Assembly (NCBI GenBank): GCA_024220525.1 | Contig: JAMYWO010000260.1 | Coordinates: 3,741-16,740 of the forward strand | Origin: Cochliopodium minus | Lineage: Eukaryota > Discosea > Himatismenida > Cochliopodiidae | DNA length: 13,000 bases | Direction of reading: 5' to 3' | Shown here: one piece after another, positions 7,901-13,000 of the stretch | Layout of the letters: every line of letters begins with the position of its first letter | How positions within the stretch are numbered: position 1 is the first letter of the stretch | Notes under the pieces: model-generated | Database searches by the model: none | Told to the model about the DNA's origin: nothing | The model's input: the letters and a program-made list of their open reading frames with translations, nothing else | Position numbers and translations under genes: made by a program

Positions 7901-10900
7901 AATAAAATTGATCTAAAATTTCACACTTTTTCTTCGAGCACCTTCTCAGGTTTCAAGTGGAATCTACAGTTGACCAACCAAATCGAGCTTGGAAATGAAG
8001 AAGAGAGAAACGAAATGGAAGAAATGATGAATAACATAAAACTCTCCGCTAATAAATTTATTTTGGATTTCATCAAAGAGGAACTCAAAAAGAAGAAGGG
8101 TTTGTCAAGGTTGCTCAACGACAAGAAAAACTCCTATTCAATCAACGAATTGTTTGAGATTGATGAGTTTGACAAAGAAAGAAAGAAAAAAGGATTCATT
8201 TTCAGTACCGTGAGAAACAGAAAATTAAGTGGAGAAGAATCTGGTATTTAAATTTATTTTTAATTTTTTATTAAATTTTTTAGTTTAATTTTTTAATTTT
8301 ATTTTTAATTTATCAAATTTAATTTAATTTAATTTTTCATTTAATTTATTTTTTAATATTTTAAAATTTAATTTAATTTTAATTTTAATATTATTTATTA
8401 GGTTTGAATAGTATTTTGGATATTCTAATTACTGAATACGATGACGTGAAACATGGTGTTTCTGCAAATTTGAGTAAAAAGTTTTTTGAATGAAATTAAA
8501 ATTTTTTTGTTTTTTTTTAATGAAATAAATTTGTTGTTTTAGATCATAAAATGGTTTTTGAAATAATACAAAAACTTTCCGTAATAGATGAAGACTTAGA
8601 AGAGGGTGAGACTTTTTTTTTTTATTTGAAAATTTCATTTTCTTCACTAATAATTTCTTTTAAAATAAATAGAAAATGAAGAGGAAATTAACCAAAATAA
8701 AAAACCGTTTGTTGAAGTAAACAAAATAAAGAATCTTCTTAAAGAAATACAATTCGGGAAATCTCGTCTCAAAAATTCTAACAAAGAAGATGTAGAAGAA
8801 GAGGAAAGATTGATTGCAAAGGAATGTTCAAGAGAATTGGAACAAATCCTTCTCGATCTACACAAATTAGGAGTGATTATTTACTTCAACGACAGTTCTT
8901 TGAAGGATGTTGTAGTGAGTGATCCAAAATGGTTTAACAAAGTAAAAGAATTTTTTAAATTTACATTTACATTTTTTTTTATTTATTTTTTTTAAAAAAA
9001 TAATTTAAATAGTTGCATTCTCATTTAAAATATTTTTTATTTTTATTAAAAAATTAATTTTTTTTTTTTCAAAGTTGTTCAAAGTGATCATTGATATTGG
9101 AAGAAGGAAAATCCAAAAGATTTTGGAAGAAATTTTTGAGAAAATGAAAGAGGCGATTGGATACAACGACGATAAAATAGAACAAGAAAAAAAAAATGAT
9201 GTAAGTGATTATTTTGCTTGTTTTCAAAACAATAAAGGTTTTTTGATTTTAAAAAAAAAAAATTTTTTGAATATTTTTTTTTTTTTTTTAATTTTTAATT
9301 TTTTTTTTTTAATAGAGAATGAATGTTCAAAAATAAAAGAAAACATTTTTGATTTTTTGGTTATCTTTTTCCGATGGGTCAAAGGAGAAGCAGATAACAG
9401 CTTCGAAATAGATGAAATCTGGAATGAAGAAGAAGAAAGAAAAAAATCAAATGTTGACAAAATCAGGTTTTAATTTTATTTCTAATTTTTAAATATTTTT
9501 AAATATTTTTAATTATTTTTTTTAAAAATTTTTTGAAAAAAAAAAATTAGTTTTACGACTTTGTTGAATATCTCTCAATACGTCCAAACAAAACTCCAAA
9601 AAGAAAACAAAGAGAAATTTATTAACGAAATTTTGGACGAAAACTACAACAGAATGAGGAATTTGTCTCAATTGTTCCTTTCCATCAACGACAACGAATT
9701 AGAAATGAGAATAATAGAAGAAATATTAGGAAATGATTTCAGGGATGATTTAAAAAAAAAAGGTTAAAAAAAAAATTATTTTTAATTCTAATTAATTATT
9801 AATTTTAAATATAAATATTTCTTTTAATTTCTAATTTATTTAAATTTTAAATATAAATTTTTTTTAGTTTAAAAATTTTTTTAATAATAGATTTCATGAT
9901 TGACATCTTGATCAAGTTTGATTTCTTGTTACTTAAAGGAAGACAAAAATTTGGAAACGAAAAGAAACCAATTTCAATCCGCCAATATCTTATCCCACTG
10001 CTATTTCCGAAACAAAAACCCGCCAATATGGAAATAAACAACAACAAAAATACTGCGGAGAACGGAAAACTTTTCAGCGAAATTTTAAAATTGAATGAGT
10101 GGGAAATCCTCTACTTTTTACCTTTCAAACCTTCTTCCCTTTGGAAAATGTTGTTCATTAGAATAAGAAACGCTTGCGTATCTTCTGAAACTATTTTCAA
10201 AATGATAAATGAGTTTTATTGGATGAGTGGTAAAAAAAAAAAATTTTAAAAAATAAAATTTTATTCTTGAAAAAAATTTTTAAAAATAGAATTAAAATAA
10301 ATTCAAAATTTTAAATAAAAAAATTTTAAAATTGAAAAGTTTTCTAAAAATAAAAATTTAATTTAAAACCGATCAAAAAGATTTTTGATCATTCTACTAA
10401 AAAAAAAAAATAAATTTAAAAATACATCTATAAATATTAAAAAAATATTTCAATTCAAATTATAAAAACAATCAAAAATTATTTTTTTCTTTTTATAAGG
10501 ATTCGTCTTTTACTTTGAAAATCTCGAAAGCAAAGAAACAACAATCCTCACTTTGGACATCATCGAAAACCAATCCAACAACAACAACTCCGACTCCCAT
10601 TACACTATGAAGTTGGTTCTCAAAACCAACGAAAATCCGCAACTCTTCTTCACTCCAATCAACAATTCTTTCAAACTTTTCGTTTCAAAATGGATGACTC
10701 CAAACCTCTCCAAAGAAATTAAGATGAAATGCAACAAAAAGACCAACAATTTGAACGAATCTTCTCAACCCAAGTCTTCCCCTCACAATGTTGTCAGTTA
10801 TTTCAAGGGTTTTGTTAACAAGTTGAATGAGAAGAAGTATGAAATTATGGAAGTGAAAAACCAATCAAAAAATAACATCATTTTTTCGAGACAATCAAAA

Positions 10901-12917
10901 GAAAAGGAAGTAAAAAAATTTTTATTTTTATTTTTATTTTTATTTTTATTTTTATTTATTTTTTTAAAAAATAATTTTTTTATTTAATTTATTTTTATTT
11001 TATTTTTTAATATTTATTTATTCTTTTTTATTTTTTATTTATTTTTTTCTTATTTTTATTTTTATATTTATTTTTTATATTTATTTTTTATTTTATTTTT
11101 TAATATTTATTTTTTTATTTTTTTTTATTTTTTTTTTTATTTTTTTATCAAAATAATTTTTAGAAGGTGAAATGTACTTTTTGTGGTCTTGGTTTGACTC
11201 TTGACGAAGATGTTGTAGAATGTGAAAACTGCACCAACGATTTCTTGATAGAAAAGCAGTTTGCAGTGATCAACGTAAAAAAAATTCAAAAAATCATAAT
11301 TAAAATTTTTTTAATAAAAAATAAAAAAAAGATTGTGGCACAAGGAGGTAAAAAAAAATTTTTTAGTTTTTTATACTTTTTTCATAAATTAATTAAAATT
11401 TATTTTATTATTTTCACTTTTATTTGAATTTTATTTTATAATTTTATTATTTTGTTTTTTAAAAATTATTTCAATTAATTTTATTAATTTAATTTTATTA
11501 TTTTTACTTATGTTAATTTGTTTAAAATTTTATTTAATTTATTTTATTTTATTTTATTATTTTTACTTTGATTAATTTTAATATTTTATTTTATTTTTAT
11601 TATTTTATTTTATTTTATTTTAATATTTTATTTTAATATTTTATTTTATTTTATTTTATTAATTAATTTTACTATTTAAAAAAAAAGGATTTGGAAGAGT
11701 TATCGAAGCAAAACACATTTACACAGAAAACAAAGTTGCACTCAAAGAAAGAATCAAAGATACGCAAGAAGTTTTGAGTCTTTGGGACAAGGAGATCGAG
11801 GTTCTTAAGAAAATAGAGCTTGAAATCCCCACTTTGTACACTTGCAGGCTTGTTTGTGTTATGGACGATCTTTCTAGGAATGTGAAGAATAAATTTATTG
11901 TTCTTGAATGGATAAATGGGAAAGATTTGCTTCAAATTAATGATGTTCTAAAAAATTTTCAAAATGATAAAGGTTTTATTAATAATTTAAAACTTTTTAT
12001 TTTTTTATTACTTTTATTTTATTATTTTTCAATCTCTTTATTTTTTTATCTCTTCATTTTATTTTTATTTTTATTTTTATTAAAATTATTGACAGATAAT
12101 AAAGATAAAAATAATTTTTTTGAACTTATATTTTCAATTTTTAATAATATTTTTTGGTTACATTTTATTTTATTTGAATAATATTTTTCGAATAAAAATT
12201 TGTTTCTTTTTAAATTATAAAATTTTTTATTTGAGTTTTATTTTTTTCATTTTTTATTTTTTTCATTATATAATTTTTTTTTTAATATTTTTATTTGATC
12301 CTTTTTCATTTTTTTTAATAATAATTTTTTATTTTTACATTTCATTTCATTTTTATTTTTTCATTTTTTATTTAAGATAAAGAGAAAGAACTTTTGAGAA
12401 TGATGTTGATTTTGATCAATGAAATAGAAAAAATGCACAACGCAAAGTTCGCCCATAGAGATCTCAAACCAGACAACATTCTGTTCTACAAAAGAGAAGA
12501 AAAGTATTATTACATGTTAATTGATTTCGGATCATCTTTCAATTATGTGACAGACAATAAAGGTTAAAATAATTTTTAAACTAAATTATTATTTTTTTAT
12601 TTTATTTTATTTTAAATTTTAAATTTTAAATTTTAAATTTTAAATTTTAAATTTTAAATATTTATTTATTTTTTATTTATTTTTTATTTTTTTTTTATTT
12701 TAATTTTATATTTTTATTTTTTTAAAAGAAGAAAGAGTAAAAACAAGTTCTCCTCCTTATTCTCCTCCTGAACAAAACACACCAAAAGAAAGCTTGAAGA
12801 GTGACGTTTTCGCATTGGGAGCAACATTCGAAAAGGTTCTTGGTTTGTCAAAAATGTCCAACAAAGTTTCAAAATCAATCATTCAAATAATCGAAAAAAT
12901 GAAAGAAAAAGATATTG
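4977..12917 (+). CDS. Ankyrin-MORN-Roc-COR-kinase protein (Roco-family kinase), 3' end outside the window
   Basis: I resolved 22 exons: 4977-5349, 5466-5761, 5819-6215, 6279-6367, 6662-6938, 7158-7286, 7385-7598, 7677-7780, 7878-8243, 8402-8473, 8543-8605, 8673-8941, 9075-9237, 9316-9466, 9551-9762, 9891-10229, 10500-10909, 11164-11274, 11332-11347, 11688-11972, 12377-12562 and 12729-12917. All introns are GT..AG, 57-404 nt, and every junction keeps the frame, giving 1,570 residues before the edge. The order is ankyrin repeats (about 54-205), an unassigned segment (224-355), MORN-like repeats (356-463), Roc GTPase (about 470-650), charged linker, COR (about 850-1300), CxxC..CxxC module (1312-1331) and kinase (1346 onward). 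Roco proteins are GTP-regulated dimers formed through COR, in which Roc-COR state controls the kinase; substrates here are unknown. The start is the first in-frame ATG after upstream stops and precedes the first ankyrin repeat. The MORN call and exon 13/14 junction are the least certain parts. A last kinase segment and any C-terminal domain lie beyond 13000. Confidence 0.87.
5130..5720 (+). other. Domain: four or five ankyrin repeats (exons 1-2)
   Basis: Residues about 54-205 carry the ankyrin pattern TPLH-A-----------LL-----(D)-N four times: NNNTPLHKV, GDTPFHYACENRN, NELPIHFACRNKN and NNTPLHFACENLN, each followed by a helix such as VDILKYLLNN or LDIIKFLIEN. A degraded fifth repeat starts at KKLPIDLLN. 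The intron at 5350-5465 falls inside a repeat boundary (RNK to QNELP), and splicing restores perfect repeat spacing, which is strong support for that junction. Ankyrin repeats bind protein partners, so this is probably the recognition or scaffold end of the protein. Confidence 0.9.
6279..6895 (+). other. Domain: MORN-like repeats (exons 4-5)
   Basis: Residues 356-463 show the glycine and aromatic spacing of MORN repeats: FKDGKIFNGKGIKY (358-371), IWNGEWRNG (378-386), GGNGNCKWKE (390-399) and later FEGKLVEGNPSGLVKLE and FENGKKSGKS. The GKG, GEW-NG and G-G motifs match the MORN consensus (GEW-NGK-HGKG), though the tyrosines are often replaced. The intron at 6368-6661 splits NGEWRN from GFEWGG in phase 0. 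MORN repeats in other proteins bind lipids or proteins at membranes and the cytoskeleton. I rate this as MORN-like rather than certain. Confidence 0.6.
6391..6620. repeat. Duplicated segments inside an intron (period 100, then 75)
   Basis: Within the intron at 6368-6661 the 30 bases at 6391-6420 recur exactly at 6491-6520, a 100-base offset. A second 30-base block, 6516-6545, recurs at 6591-6620, a 75-base offset. This looks like stepwise tandem duplication of low-complexity intron DNA. It explains why this intron is longer than most. Confidence 0.8.
6900..7970 (+). other. Domain: Roc (Ras-of-complex) GTPase (exons 5-9)
   Basis: The GTPase motifs are in order. G1/P-loop is GCENVGKTS (478-486) after the strand ARIMVV. 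G2 is probably the T in DMTHGV. G3 is WDFAGHEEYHVAHSFFFS with D536 and G539, the form diagnostic of Roc domains (WDFAGQ-Y in relatives). G4 is IATKLD (T598-D601), with Thr in place of the usual Asn. The G5 position reads HTFSSSTFSG, not the SAK of Ras. The glutamine after DFAG is replaced by histidine (H540), as is tolerated in some Roco proteins. An intron cuts the P-loop after the first base of G478. Nucleotide binding is expected; hydrolysis rate cannot be judged. Confidence 0.92.
8820..10909 (+). other. Domain: COR (C-terminal of Roc), exons 12-17
   Basis: The entry motif of COR is clear: LHKLGVIIYFND (856-867), LKDVVVSDPKWFNK (L-DxVxxxPxW), then LFKVIIDI across the intron at 8942-9074. 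Further on, FLLLKGRQ, YLIPLLFPKQKP and YFLPFKPSSLWKMLFIRI (from Y1133) match the conserved COR-A to COR-B transition (yLvP-lLp--P and fLP-glfsRlivRi). A long, charged, poorly conserved insert (about 884-1000) carries the exon 13/14 junction. COR mediates dimerisation and couples the GTPase state to the kinase in known Roco proteins. Confidence 0.88.
10371..10390. repeat. Short near-perfect palindrome in an A-rich intron
   Basis: The bases gatcaaaaa and tttttgatc form 9-bp arms around a central ga. It lies in the intron at 10230-10499, which is A-rich on the sense strand while most introns of this gene are T-rich. It may form a small hairpin; no function is implied. Confidence 0.6.
10919..10959. 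repeat. Hexamer tandem repeat (TTTTTA)n at the start of an intron
   Basis: Adenines fall every six bases at 10924, 10930, 10936, 10942, 10948 and 10954 in a run of T. It begins about ten bases after the donor at 10910. The rest of the intron, to 11163, is similar but irregular T/A DNA. Confidence 0.8.
11164..11274 (+). other. Domain: CxxC-x12-CxxC zinc-ribbon-like module between COR and kinase (exon 18)
   Basis: This exon of exactly 37 codons encodes a compact module with C1312, C1315, C1328 and C1331 (KCTFCGLGL then VVECENC), the spacing of a small zinc ribbon. It begins and ends in phase 0, so it is a self-contained, symmetrical exon. It lies directly before the kinase glycine loop. Zinc binding and any role in placing COR against the kinase are inference. 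Confidence 0.75.
11332..11347 (+). other. 16-nt microexon of the kinase domain
   Basis: The exon attgtggcacaaggag encodes IVAQG plus the first base of the second glycine of GGFG. It is flanked by AG at 11330-11331 and GT at 11348-11349. Joining it to the exons on both sides gives FAVINIVAQGGFGRVIEA, an ideal kinase start; leaving it out removes the first loop glycine and breaks the frame. Confidence 0.85.
11531..11660. repeat. Pentamer-rich tract (ATTTT)n inside an intron
   Basis: This part of the 340-nt intron upstream of the exon at 11688 is built mainly from attttattttatttt units with interruptions. It is typical low-complexity intron DNA of this genome, with no coding signal. Confidence 0.75.
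12611..12658. repeat. Heptamer tandem repeat (TTTTAAA)n inside an intron
   Basis: Seven aaa blocks are spaced exactly seven bases apart from 12614 to 12658, within the intron at 12563-12728. Perfect periodicity points to recent slippage; such arrays are often variable in length between strains. Confidence 0.85.
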
Positions 12918-12930
12918 GTATTTTAATTTT

Positions 12931-13000
12931 TTATTTTTTTATTTTTTTATTTTTTTATTTTTTTATTTTTTTATTTTTTTATTTTTTTATTTTTTTATTT
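12931..13000. repeat. Octamer tandem repeat (ATTTTTTT)n running off the right edge
   Basis: Adenines occur every eight bases from 12933 to 12997, nine in all, each followed by seven T. The array starts 14 bases after the donor at 12918-12919, so it lies in the intron following the last resolved exon. Its true length is unknown because the window ends inside it. Confidence 0.9.

Larger units (their letters stand above)
11250..12917 (+). other. Domain: Ser/Thr protein kinase, C-terminal part cut by the window edge (exons 18-22)
   Basis: Catalytic elements appear in order: glycine-rich loop AQGGFGRV (1348-1355), VALK with K1370, alpha-C KEIEVLKKI with E1386, hinge FIVLEWINGKDL, catalytic loop HRDLKPDN (D1474, N1479; the Lys after HRDL marks a Ser/Thr kinase), IDFGSS (D1495), activation segment rich in Ser and Thr, PPEQ in the APE place (E1522), and KSDVFALG (D1533). 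All key residues are present, so activity is expected. After exon 22 the helical C-lobe segment IIQIIEKMKEKDIG is followed by a donor, and the remaining C-lobe lies past the edge. The kinase is spread over short exons, with introns of 57, 340, 404 and 166 nt. Confidence 0.92.

Noticed and set aside
8429-8865. Minus-strand open frames opposite the Roc-COR linker and early COR
   Set aside because: The plus-strand exons carry the COR entry motif (LHKLG, DPKWF); the antisense frames have none.
9847-10249. Minus-strand frame opposite the COR exon at 9891-10229
   Set aside because: The plus strand shows the COR motifs YLIPLLFP and YFLPFKPSSLW, and the antisense product has no family features.
11973-12380. 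Open frame continuing from the kinase exon through 12181, and another at 12120-12380
   Set aside because: The sequence past 11972 encodes only Phe/Leu/Ile/Tyr runs from T-rich DNA. Splicing 11972 to 12377 gives normal kinase spacing between the hinge and HRD, so this is a 404-nt intron and not a membrane segment.
1-13000. Prokaryotic operon, CRISPR array or phage
   Set aside because: GT..AG introns in frame, an intron-rich Roco kinase and a hAT transposase point to a eukaryotic nuclear genome; the repeats are simple T/A arrays without spacers.
12931-13000. Telomere-like array at the right end
   Set aside because: The unit ATTTTTTT lacks the G-rich strand of telomeres, and it sits inside an intron directly after a splice donor of an unfinished kinase gene.

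Overview
This window is from a very AT-rich nuclear genome of a single-celled eukaryote. The reasons are spliced genes with many short GT..AG introns that are T-rich on the sense strand, purine-rich exons, a hAT-family DNA transposase, RCC1 repeats, ankyrin repeats and a Roco (Roc-COR) GTPase fused to a protein kinase. The exons read with the standard code (no in-frame TAA, TAG or TGA). The style fits an amoeboid protist, for example an amoebozoan or an anaeramoebid; that placement is a guess from gene content and not proven by the sequence.

Layout. Positions 1-90 (minus) may hold the first 30 codons of a gene that runs off the left edge; a spliced reading on the plus strand competes with it. 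Positions 610-2844 (plus) are a full, intronless 744-residue hAT transposase, more GC-rich than anything around it. Positions 3312-3939 (minus) hold four spliced exons encoding RCC1-type propeller repeats; the gene seems cut short towards the transposon. Positions 3940-4511 hold no gene that I can support. Positions 4512-4700 are a decayed copy of the 5' end of the next gene, about 510 bp upstream of the matching stretch.

Positions 4977-12917 (plus) are one large gene, cut by the right edge. I resolved 22 exons and 21 introns; all reading-frame phases agree across every junction, giving at least 1,570 residues. The domain order is ankyrin repeats, an unassigned segment, MORN-like repeats, a Roc GTPase domain, COR, a small CxxC...CxxC zinc-ribbon-like module, then a Ser/Thr protein kinase with its catalytic motifs present. 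It is a Roco kinase of the wider LRRK type, but with ankyrin and MORN-like repeats in place of leucine-rich repeats.

The introns are full of short tandem T/A repeats (periods 5 to 8), one roughly 100-bp duplication, and one unusual A-rich intron with a near-perfect palindrome. The most interesting points are the domain architecture of the Roco kinase, its zinc module between COR and kinase, a 16-nt microexon encoding the kinase glycine-rich loop, a strong bias to phase-1 introns, and the decayed upstream duplicate. I saw no tRNA, rRNA or CRISPR array.
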